Origin: an uncultured Eubacterium sp.
GTDB taxonomy: Bacteria; Bacillota_A; Clostridia; Lachnospirales; Lachnospiraceae
DNA length: 15,125 bases
Direction of reading: 5' to 3'
Assembly (NCBI GenBank): GCA_948560485.1
Contig: CAOXUF010000024.1
Coordinates: 1-15,125, forward strand
Each line of letters begins with the position of its first letter. The stretch's first letter is position 1. The notes under the pieces were generated by a model, which was not told where the DNA came from, did no database searches, and saw nothing but the letters and a program-made list of their open reading frames with translations. Made by a program: the position numbers and the translations under genes. Positions 1 to 6,900 of the stretch are shown here, one piece after another.

Positions 1-3
1 AGT

Positions 4-52
4 ATTGATTTTTCAAGGTTCAACACATCAAAACGGTGTGGGAAGTTTGAGT
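4..52 (+). repeat. 49-base two-arm motif, left copy
   Basis: The motif begins with ATTGATTTTTCAAGGT and ends with GTGGGAAGTTTGAGT, with 18 different bases between. The reverse complement of 15077-15125 has the same 16- and 15-base arms at exactly the same spacing, but an unrelated 18-base centre. The centre here can form a small hairpin (CACA with TGTG). A partial third copy of the left arm (TTTCAAGGTTCAA) lies at about 1536-1548. I do not recognise the motif; it could be an element end, a protein-binding repeat or the scar of a larger element. Confidence 0.6.
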
Positions 53-131
53 TACTAAAATATATCCAACTCCAAAAGGAACAATTGAGGCAATATGCTG
101 TATCACTAGTTCTTGTCACTAAATATATACT

Positions 132-1606
132 TTAATGTTGGGGGGATAAAAATCCCTTGTTTTGCAAATCAGCCTGCATATTGAAAATCGCATATTTTTT
201 TATTGTCTCTGATAGCTTTCATACCCCAGATATGGTAAAATATAAATATCAGGTCGGAGGTACGAAAGATGTCCTTTTTACAAACCTTGTACAGTAGATG
301 ACACTAAATGACGCCCTTTTCTCTCTTACGGCAAGGGAACAGAAAGCCCTTGAAAATTCATAGGCAAAAAATATTCGCGGATGCTGTTCTACATTTGCAT
401 CGCAGATCTGGTCATCCGCCTGAAAAAGGAATCTGTGGAAGGGATTCCGGAAAGCCTGCTCCACTATGCAGCCGATAACGACTTTAACCAGGTTTTCTAC
501 TATTCCAGGAATTCCGACTGTACGTAAAGGAGCCTGCAGCTTTTGGCAGATGCCGACGCACTCTCTGCTTTCTGCGGCGGGCGTTTCGATAACTGGAAGG
601 AGTACCAACTCTTCAGCCGCTGCATTTCTGAGCAGACGGTCAGGGAGGAAGGCAGCAGGAGGCGCGCCACGCACGAGGACGGGACCATGCATTCGTCCAT
701 CCTCCAGAACCCGTCAGACCCGGAAGCAACCTACCGTAGCAAAGCTGGGGAAGAGCACCGGGGCTATGTGGCAAACCCGAAGGAGTCCGTTAGCGAAAAC
801 GGCTCCGTCATAACGGACTATCAGTTCGAGCAGAACACCCATAGCGACAGTCAGTTTCTCTCGGATACGCTTACGGAAACGAAGCCATCTGCGGAAATGA
901 TAACCATCGCGACCAACGGGGCTTATCCGACACCTGGCAACTAGAAGCTTGCAGAGACAAAAAATGTCCGTATCGTTTCCACAAATATGCCGGGAAAAAA
1001 GCGGCAAACTTTTATACTGATTTTAAGCTGTCGGATGATGGCAGGAAGATCCTTGTCTGTCCGGGCGGAATCGAACACGTCTCCTACAGCAAGCCATACA
1101 AAAACGGGCAGCTACGGGTGGGATTTCCTTCTGACTGCTGCGGGAACTGCCCATACAGGGAAGAATGCCCTGCGCATAAAGGGAAACGCATTTCAGCGTT
1201 CGTACTGTCTCTTTCCACGATCAACCGTGTGAAAACACAGCGGATGATGAGCGGGGTGGAGGGAGTGGATTACGCCAGACTCCGCAATGGTGTGGAAACC
1301 CTTCAAGTCTTAGAAGAAACTACTGCACAGACAAACTTCCAAGGGGACGGTTGCGAAGGAAACTGTTCTTTGGATTCAAAATCGGCGCACTGAATCTCCG
1401 AAAGCTCTACACTTACCGGAAGGGTCTGGGAAACTATGCGCCAAATCCAGTAATCGTGTAAATAAAGGGGCAGGAATACCTTAGTCACAAGGGATAAAAA
1501 TTCCCAAGATAAGTTCCCGAAAACAAAATATGCAGATTTCAAGGTTCAAAATTTAATCTGCTTGAAATATAGTAACTTTTAACAAGGTTTTTTACCCCAA
1601 CATCAT
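132..1606 (+). mobile_element. Decayed IS1182-type insertion sequence
   Basis: A transposase relic (269-1461) is bracketed by related ends. The left end, from about 132, carries ATGTTGGGGGGATAAAAATC. The right end, at about 1584-1606, reads GGTTTTTTACCCCAACATCAT, which is its imperfect inverted partner. Both resemble the terminal repeats of the MITE at 14913-15069. A further GGGATAAAAATTCCC palindrome sits at about 1490-1504. No matching target duplication is visible, consistent with an old, drifted insertion. The element is shorter than an intact IS1182 because the transposase has a large internal deletion. Confidence 0.7.
269..1461 (+). pseudogene. IS1182-family transposase, frameshifted and internally deleted
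   Basis: A DDE transposase relic recognised from pieces in several frames. A well-placed ribosome site (CGGAGG, 255-260) precedes ATG 269. The N-terminus can be read as ...LTAREQKALENS, then a stop, then AKIFA. The sequence then jumps at about 380 to a piece that in intact relatives lies about 150 residues further on (MLFYICIADLVIRLKKES). Further family blocks follow: QNPSDPEATYRSKAGEEHRG with NGSVITDYQFEQNTHSDSQF (about 710-860), the cysteine cluster CCGNCPYREECP (about 1137-1172), ARLRNGVETL (about 1273-1302), and the C-terminal FFGFKIGALNLRKL and GLGNYAPNPVIV ending at TAA 1461. At least three frameshifts and several stops rule out function. The family assignment comes from remembered IS1182 conservation, not a search. 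Confidence 0.85.
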
Positions 1607-1652
1607 GCTTTTTTATCCTAAAAAGCAATACTTTACAAAATTTTCCACCAGT

Positions 1653-2888
1653 TTACAACTTTTGAAATTTTTTAAAACCTGATAAGATGTAGTCTTCCAC
1701 AACCTTTATCAGGATAGAACAATTTTTAATGGTTTCGAGAAATTTTCCGAAACTGCATAAAATTATCTCTGCCTGGATTTGCTGTCCAATTTCGTATCGG
1801 GTTTCCTGGGCGCTGGCAGACTGATACCCGGAAAAGCTTTCATCGCTGTAGGGAAGCGGAGTCATGGCGCTGTATGACAGGCTGATCAGATTCACCAGCC
1901 GTTCGATTCCCTCCCTGCTGCGTATCCGGTATTCCTCCATGGACCAGAATGTTTTTCCTTCATAATAAGAAACCTCGATGTTCCATCTCAGGCCATACCA
2001 GGCCAACGGCAGATAAAATACATTTTCTGCCCCATAAGAACAGATTGTTTGGTCGGCGCTGTTCTCCCAGTCAAAGGAAATGCTTCCCGGGTCAGCCATG
2101 CATAAGAACAGACGGCGGCTCCCTTTCCCGTTTTTGGGCGAAGTCACCAGTGCATATACCATTTTGTCTTTCCAGAGGTTCGTGATGACCGGTATGATGC
2201 CAATCAGCCAGTCCCCGTTTTTCGGTTCGTCCAGGGCGATCCCATCCAATGGAATCCGGTTCCCCCGCTTCCTGGGACGGCCCCTTTTCCCAGTCCTGGC
2301 AGGCGGAAATCCGTAAAGAGCCGTATCGACCCTGGCATTGCAGACCATTTCCAGGTTTTCAAACTGTTCCACAAGAGCGGTCACTTCCGCCTTGGGATAC
2401 CAGCTGTCACACAACAGGATTACCTGGCGTTCCGGGCCGATGGTTTTCATTGCCTGCGATGCCAGTTCGGCAGCCAGGGCAAGCTTGCTCTTTTCCTTAT
2501 CCCAGAGCCGGTAACCTACCGGAACAGAGAGATAGAGAATTTTCCCATCCTGGTATACCGGAAAAGAGAGCAGAAGGCTGACCATGCAGTGTCCATTGAG
2601 GTAATTCGAGCCATTATGGGCGGCATGATCGTACAATTTAGAACAAAGTTCAAAATGTTTACCGGATTTTTCGACCATAGTATCATCAATGGAAAGAAAA
2701 AGCGGCTGTTCTTCCAGAGAGCCGGGAACAGCCCGGACAGCTTTGGACACAGTCACATCATTCCAGACAGAGTGATCACAGGCATCTGTTTTCAGTGTAT
2801 AGTAAAACGCATTAAGCGAAGTATCGGACAATTTGGAAACCACGTGGCTGTGGGCAAACCGCACCGAGCGGAAAATGTCCAGGGTCAA
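1653..2888 (-). CDS. IS4-like DDE transposase
   Basis: This is the transposase of copy A, cutting and joining the ends of its own element. Visible catalytic motifs, numbered from the TTG at 2888: FLSIDDT (first Asp, 68 or 69), ILLCDSWYPK (second Asp, 161), and RWNIEVSYYEGKTFW (Glu 305 or 310, Lys 312), the Y-R-E-K arrangement of IS4-type enzymes. A basic KRGRPRKRG patch lies at about 201-209. The decayed copy B shows that the family protein starts earlier with MSRLLYSKYSVLNKLF. Here the same frame is open upstream and reads as the related ...RLLYLKDSVFNRLFY, but the codon matching the ATG is ATC (3011-3009). The protein therefore either starts at an internal TTG, 41 residues short, or depends on a rare start. 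It may be inactive; mobility is uncertain. Confidence 0.8.
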   Translation of the reverse strand: MTLDIFRSVRFAHSHVVSKLSDTSLNAFYYTLKTDACDHSVWNDVTVSKAVRAVPGSLEEQPLFLSIDDTMVEKSGKHFELCSKLYDHAAHNGSNYLNGHCMVSLLLSFPVYQDGKILYLSVPVGYRLWDKEKSKLALAAELASQAMKTIGPERQVILLCDSWYPKAEVTALVEQFENLEMVCNARVDTALYGFPPARTGKRGRPRKRGNRIPLDGIALDEPKNGDWLIGIIPVITNLWKDKMVYALVTSPKNGKGSRRLFLCMADPGSISFDWENSADQTICSYGAENVFYLPLAWYGLRWNIEVSYYEGKTFWSMEEYRIRSREGIERLVNLISLSYSAMTPLPYSDESFSGYQSASAQETRYEIGQQIQAEIILCSFGKFLETIKNCSILIKVVEDYILSGFKKFQKL

Positions 2889-3009
2889 AATAGAAATGAC
2901 TAACAGGAACAGGTTCCTGGCGGTTGGTCTGGAGGCAGATGAAAAATAATCTTGAAAATATAAAAACAGTCTGTTAAAAACGGAATCTTTAAGGTATAAT
3001 AAGCGGTAG

Positions 3010-3085
3010 ATACAAACTCATCTCTTTTCGTATGGATTTTTGTTTTGACGCTTTAATTATACCGCAAAAGAGACCGAGTTTGTAT
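3010..3085 (-). promoter_or_regulatory. Promoter inside an inverted repeat, copy A transposase
   Basis: Two arms, ATACAAACTCATCTCTTTT (3010-3028) and its imperfect inverse at 3066-3085, flank a minus-strand TATAAT (3061-3056). The proximal arm covers the ribosome site and the codon equivalent to the transposase start. Copy B has the same layout with different bases, so the arrangement is a family feature. Transcripts starting at the internal promoter would lack the distal arm. Transcripts entering from outside would contain both arms and could fold over the start. Confidence 0.5.
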
Positions 3086-3150
3086 TTTATTTTCTAAAAA
3101 TCAAAAAGTTGTAAACTGGTGAAAATTTTCAAAAGTTCTTGATAAAAAAT

Positions 3151-3223
3151 ACATACAATCATCTCTTTTTGTTGTGTAGTATAATCGTCAACAAATCCTA
3201 TGAAGAAAGAGATGATTGTATGT
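3151..3223 (+). promoter_or_regulatory. Promoter inside an 18-bp perfect inverted repeat, copy B
   Basis: ACATACAATCATCTCTTT (3151-3168) is repeated exactly inverted at 3206-3223, with a 37-base centre. The right arm contains an AAAGAG ribosome site and the ATG of the decayed transposase (3220-3222). TATAAT at 3180-3185 lies in the centre, so its transcript would start after the left arm. This is the same arrangement as at 3010-3085, and it fits the known way IS10- and IS231-type elements silence read-through transcription. Confidence 0.55.
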
Positions 3224-3622
3224 CACGTTTATTATACAGCAAATATTCTGTTTTAAACAAGCTTTTTGGGCATTATTATAAAGATGCCACTGTCCAACCA
3301 TGCACAATCTATTTTTGGTAATCATTTCCATACTGATCCTGGATTTCCACTCGATCCGTTATGTCTGGATACACCTGATCTCAAAGCTGACCGGAAAGTC
3401 CCTAAACTGTTTTTACCATACATTGAATGAAGCTCCTTTTGCCACTAGCAATGAGGCACTGTCACCGCCGATTATGCACAGTGTATAGTTCCGGATTGTT
3501 TAAAAGACGCTTCCGTTTTTCTTTCGATTGACAATACCATGTTTGAAAAATATGAAACGGAGTTTGAAACCCGTTCAAACTCTTTGAACATGCCACGCAT
3601 AATGGATCCAATTATTTAAATA
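3220..3622 (+). pseudogene. IS4-like transposase N-terminal relic, copy B
   Basis: The N-terminal third of a transposase homologous to copy A, broken by frameshifts. It starts MSRLLYSKYSVLNKLFGHYY at ATG 3220, hits a stop at 3319-3321, and resumes in another frame as ILDFHSIRYVWIHLISKLTG (compare LDIFRSVRFAHSHVVSKLS in copy A). It then appears as VFLSIDNTMFEKYE (compare LFLSIDDTMVEKSG) and finally HATHNGSNYLNRH, ending at about 3622. The expected next part is not downstream on this strand; a piece of it lies inverted at 3700-3879. It cannot make an active enzyme. Confidence 0.8.
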
Positions 3623-3699
3623 GGCACTTGTCAACGTCGTACTCTTTACTTCCCGGGCGTTCATTCATAATATAATCAACGATTACATTCCCATAAGAT

Positions 3700-3879
3700 G
3701 ACCTCAGCGGAATGTTTTTGCCTCATAATAATCTGTTTCATGGTTCTGTTTTTATCTGCCTGTTCTTACGGAACGAACCATCTGTGCGGCCAATTCCAGT
3801 TTCAATTCCTTTTTGTCCACAGGCAGTATCCTAAAGGTACGGAGAAATACACCGTATCTTTAGGCCACTTATAAACGAT
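3700..3879 (-). pseudogene. Inverted internal fragment of an IS4-like transposase
   Basis: On the minus strand this reads WPKDTVYFSVPLGYCLWTK, then after a frameshift ELKLELAAQMVRS. This matches KILYLSVPVGYRLWDKEKSKLALAAELAS of copy A at about residues 116-144. The catalytic-end piece HETDYYEAKTFR follows closely (compare IEVSYYEGKTFW at about 304-315), so most of the middle is deleted. It begins in the family protein about where copy B stops, so it may be the rest of copy B flipped over, or a third insertion. Confidence 0.6.
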
Positions 3880-3920
3880 TTTCAACTTAAAATGGCAAAA
3901 TTTTTGTATAGCAAAAATAC

Positions 3921-4565
3921 TTATGCCAATGCTGGTATAAGCACAAGATTTTTAACAGCAAGTCCGGCAACAATGACCTCTTTCCTATAAGCTATTGTAA
4001 AATATTTATAACGTTCTGGCATTCGCTCAATGATTCCATGAAAACGCAGTCGTTTAAAAATCCTGGACATTGCGGAATCGCTCAGATCTTTCAAATGTTG
4101 CCGGATATCTTTCCCCTTGCCAGGATGACCTACTCCTGTGTAATGCCATCTATCGCTTCCCAAAAGGTACGGGAAGACAAGTCCTCTGCACGGAACTTCA
4201 TATGGTGTGGACGGCTTGTCCCACCTGCCTGTCCAGGAACTGAACTCCCTTTTGCTCTCTGGCTCAATAACCCTGTGAATCATGGAAAGAAGCAGAACGA
4301 TGCCCCTTTCCATCCCCTTGATGGTCTTCTGTGGGAATGCATCATTCAAGATCTATTCGATCCCGATCTGTCTGACCGGCCAAAGCATCGCCATGCAGAC
4401 ACCATGCTCATAGCACCGGAAAGTCAGATCTTTTCCGGCATAATGTGCTTCCGTGCCATGGGATGCAGGCTCCTGTGGAGCCAGGGAACTCCTGTAGCCT
4501 TTCAACCCGAATTTCTTAAGATTGTCGACAGTGCCAATGTATTCTATCAAAAACTTCGACAACAA
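3921..4565 (-). pseudogene. Unrecognised ORF interrupted by a TAG stop
   Basis: A single reading frame runs from 4565 to 3921, broken only by an in-frame TAG at 4355-4353. The upstream part contains VDNLKKFGLKGYRSSLAPQ and AHYAGKDLTFRCYEHGVCM. The downstream part contains FSSWTGRWDKPSTPYEVP, SDRWHYTGVGHPGKGKDI, and a C-terminal region SAMSRIFKRLRFHGIIERMP that looks like a winged-helix DNA-binding segment (helix, turn, basic recognition helix). I do not recognise the family. Its base composition matches the nearby mobile elements and not the cluster to the right, so a mobile-element or phage origin is plausible. The true start is probably lost upstream of 4565. Confidence 0.4.
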
Positions 4566-4655
4566 ATCAACAACCTTAAAAGTATAAAGTCATCTAAAAA
4601 TCCTTACATATCTATTTCTTATCAGAATAAACACAAATTTTTTACAGTCTTGCAT

Positions 4656-4835
4656 TCATTGATAAGTCTGATATGTTCCACCATAGGAACACAGGCTTTG
4701 CAATAGCTGCCGTAGCCTATCCTCTGTAGTTGTAGTGAAATAGTCTAAATATCTTCCATCTACAATTGTACCGGATACCAACAAATCAGAAAATCCGCAG
4801 GAATATTTAGCACTTACTTTATCAATACATTCCAT
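4656..4835 (-). CDS. Possible 59-residue ORF at the end of the cluster
   Basis: ATG at 4835-4833 overlaps the last codons of neuA in another frame, and the ORF runs 59 codons to TGA. The protein begins MECIDKVSAKYSCGF and ends CSYGGTYQTYQ. No family is recognisable, no clear ribosome site precedes the start, and the C-terminal half merges into GC-richer sequence like the mobile remnants. It may be a truncated gene or a chance frame. It is listed because the overlap with neuA would allow coupled translation. Confidence 0.25.
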   Translation of the reverse strand: MECIDKVSAKYSCGFSDLLVSGTIVDGRYLDYFTTTTEDRLRQLLQSLCSYGGTYQTYQ

Positions 4836-6015
4836 TTTTGATTATATAATTTACAGCTTCTCTTACTGCACCGTTTCCACCTTCGTGTTCCAAACAAACC
4901 ATTGCATTATCCTTTATTATTTCTTGGGCATTCGCAGGTGCGAAACTCAATCCAACATTTTTCATTGCAATTAAGTCGCTAATATCATCACCCATATATG
5001 CAACATTATTTACATCTATACACTTTCGCTTACATATTTTTTCTAATTCTCTCCACTTATCTCGAATTCCAATACTTACTTCATCTATACAAAGTTTTTT
5101 ACATCTCAGACCATCAATGTCAGATTTTTCTTTGGTAATCACCAATATCTTTATTCCATAATCATGTAAGAGCGCAATACCTTCTCCGTCAATCACACTA
5201 TATGCCTTTTGTGTTATATTTTCACTAGATATATATATTTTCCCATCAGATAATACACCATCACAATCTACAACAAATAACTTAATCTTTTCATGATACC
5301 CCATATAATTATTAATAAGAGCTTCTACCATTATCCAGTCACTCCATTCATCAATTTCAATACTAGTAACATCATCCATAATACTAATTCCAATTTTACC
5401 AGATAATCGATTTTTACTTTCTAAAAGATTTCTTTTTGATGTAATATAAAAAGCTCCATTTTCAGCATATCCTAAATTTAATGCTTGCCTTGGTAAGCGC
5501 TTATCGATATTATAATTTATTGGCTCTACTATTTCAAATTGATTTTCACAATCTCCCCAGATAAATTTTTTATTAGTAGTTACAGATAAAACAGAATCAA
5601 ACTTCTCCTCATAAAAATGTTTTATCCCTTTTGCCATGTCTCTTGTATTAGTAAGCGGACTTGTTGCTTGTAATAAAATTATATTTTCAAAATCATATTT
5701 TTTAGCAAATTCTAGCATAACAATTTCTGTAGCTGCATTATCTCGACAACTTTCTATTGAGCGCTCTATCACTTTAATTTTTTGCATTAAGCCAACCGGA
5801 AACATTGCCAACTCTTTTTCAATAATTCTTTCAACCTGATTTATGTCACTTGCAATATAAACATTTTCAATTAAAGTACATGCCAAAGCATTTATCAATA
5901 CATGAATAAATAATGGATATTTCCCCAATTTTTTTATATTTTTGTCCCTTATTCCTTTACTTCCAGCACGAATAGGCAGAAGTGCTACCATTTTCCCTTT
6001 TTTTAACGATTCCAT
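4822..6015 (-). CDS. neuA: CMP-nonulosonate synthetase fused to KdsC-type HAD phosphatase
   Basis: A two-domain enzyme of 397 residues. Residues about 8-235 are a CMP-sialate synthetase-type cytidylyltransferase: LPIRAGSKGIRDKNIKKL near the N-terminus (nucleotide loop), LLQATSPLTN at 114-123, and NGAFYITSK at 186-194. Residues about 243-397 are a C0-type HAD phosphatase: DCDGVLSDG with nucleophile Asp250 and acid Asp252, VITKEKS (motif II), Lys320, YMGDDISDL at 340-348 (motif IV), and the GGNGAVREA tail seen in KdsC and KDN-9-phosphate phosphatase. The expected reactions are removal of the 9-phosphate from a nonulosonate phosphate, then transfer to CMP, in the cytoplasm. The start at 6015 overlaps the end of neuB by 13 bases, with an AGAGG ribosome site inside neuB; a later ATG (M9) has poorer spacing. 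The exact sugar cannot be read from sequence. Confidence 0.9.
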   Translation of the reverse strand: MESLKKGKMVALLPIRAGSKGIRDKNIKKLGKYPLFIHVLINALACTLIENVYIASDINQVERIIEKELAMFPVGLMQKIKVIERSIESCRDNAATEIVMLEFAKKYDFENIILLQATSPLTNTRDMAKGIKHFYEEKFDSVLSVTTNKKFIWGDCENQFEIVEPINYNIDKRLPRQALNLGYAENGAFYITSKRNLLESKNRLSGKIGISIMDDVTSIEIDEWSDWIMVEALINNYMGYHEKIKLFVVDCDGVLSDGKIYISSENITQKAYSVIDGEGIALLHDYGIKILVITKEKSDIDGLRCKKLCIDEVSIGIRDKWRELEKICKRKCIDVNNVAYMGDDISDLIAMKNVGLSFAPANAQEIIKDNAMVCLEHEGGNGAVREAVNYIIKNGMY

Positions 6016-6878
6016 TTTAATTTTTTCCTCTGTATTTCTTCAATTTTCATCATAGAACTTGGTTTCTTAATTAGTGCTTTTAATATTTCATTACCGTTTT
6101 CTACTAATATAAAAAATTCTTCTGGTTCCAATGATGCTATGTGATCTGTCCCTTTTAAATAATGACTTAAAGTAAGGTGTCTTTCAATATATCTAGCTCC
6201 TAAAGCTATTGCAACAGTATCGATTTTTACACCTTCATGATGACCTGAAAATCCTATTCCTTCAAATAAATTTTGCGTTTCTTTCATTAACAGAGCAATC
6301 TCCAATAAACATGTTTCTTCAATTGGAACTGGATATCCCGAAACACAATGATACAAAATAGTTCTTTTACTATAACCTTTATTTTGTATATAATTAAGCA
6401 AATTATCCTTTTCTCTTTTATGTAGCATTCCTAATGAAATGTGGATTGAACCTTCATAATTTTCCGCAATATAATCTAATAACCTTTTATCATTGTTACA
6501 TGCTGAAGGAATTTTAATAAATGAAGGATTTATAGAGATTATCTCTTTTGCAGCTTGTATGTCCCAAACTGAACAACCATATTCTATTTCAAGATCATCA
6601 CAATATTTTTTCAATTCCATATGTTCTTCTATTGAAAACTCTAAATATTCTCTATGCTCACCATATGTTTTTCCATATGAATTTTCAAATGCAGGATGTG
6701 GCATATTATATTCTTCTTTTGTTAAACATATATGTATTGTTCTTTTTTGAAATTTAACCGCATTTGCTTTGCAAACAAATTTTGCAATATAAATCATTCT
6801 TTTGGCCAAACTTAAGCTTCCACAATGATTACATCCTATTTCTGCGATAAAACATAATCTATTTTCTTTTTCGTTCAT
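6003..6878 (-). CDS. neuB: NeuB-family nonulosonate synthase without SAF domain
   Basis: A 291-residue TIM-barrel enzyme that should condense PEP with a hexose 6-phosphate or N-acylhexosamine. Family marks: IAEIGCNHCGS at 11-21, VKFQKR at 41-46, SGYPVPIEE at 180-188, GFSGHHEG at 209-216 and ERHLTL at 232-237 (metal-binding histidines), GTDHIASLEPEE at 243-254. Classical NeuB is about 340-350 residues, with a C-terminal SAF (antifreeze-like) domain that contributes an arginine contacting the substrate N-acyl group. Here the protein stops after the barrel. The usual TP.D strand is SVWD (103-106). It has a GGAG ribosome site with good spacing, lies 22 bases after the radical SAM gene, and overlaps neuA. 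A non-acetylated substrate such as mannose 6-phosphate fits, but is inference. Confidence 0.88.
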   Translation of the reverse strand: MNEKENRLCFIAEIGCNHCGSLSLAKRMIYIAKFVCKANAVKFQKRTIHICLTKEEYNMPHPAFENSYGKTYGEHREYLEFSIEEHMELKKYCDDLEIEYGCSVWDIQAAKEIISINPSFIKIPSACNNDKRLLDYIAENYEGSIHISLGMLHKREKDNLLNYIQNKGYSKRTILYHCVSGYPVPIEETCLLEIALLMKETQNLFEGIGFSGHHEGVKIDTVAIALGARYIERHLTLSHYLKGTDHIASLEPEEFFILVENGNEILKALIKKPSSMMKIEEIQRKKLKWNR

Positions 6879-6900
6879 AGTATACTCCGGTTATATTTTA

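Larger units (their letters stand above)
1637..3130 (-). mobile_element. IS4-like insertion sequence, copy A
   Basis: The transposase gene at 1653-2888 (open to 3011) is enclosed by inverted repeats. ACCAGTTTACAACTTTT at 1647-1663 matches the reverse complement of 3104-3120 exactly, and the match continues outwards as an AAAATTTTC-type stretch on both sides. The element is about 1.5 kb, a normal size for an IS4-group element. I see no target duplication, partly because a second decayed copy abuts it head to head at about 3130. The ends look fresh, so this is the youngest element in the left region, although the usual ATG start appears to be lost. Confidence 0.75.

Noticed and set aside
249..1542. 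Minus-strand ORFs across the IS1182 relic
   Set aside because: The plus strand carries recognisable IS1182 blocks in order, so the minus-strand frames are chance products.
1949..2903. Several long plus-strand ORFs opposite the IS4-like transposase
   Set aside because: They are shadows of the minus-strand gene: no family motifs, proline- and arginine-rich random content, and no ribosome sites.
4038..4706. 222-residue plus-strand ORF
   Set aside because: It lies opposite a frame with protein-like blocks, has no recognisable motif, and its tail crosses AT-rich non-coding sequence.
5959..5991. Start of neuA at its second Met (M9)
   Set aside because: The GGG before it is only about four bases away. 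The upstream ATG at 6015 has better spacing and the overlapping layout seen elsewhere in this operon.
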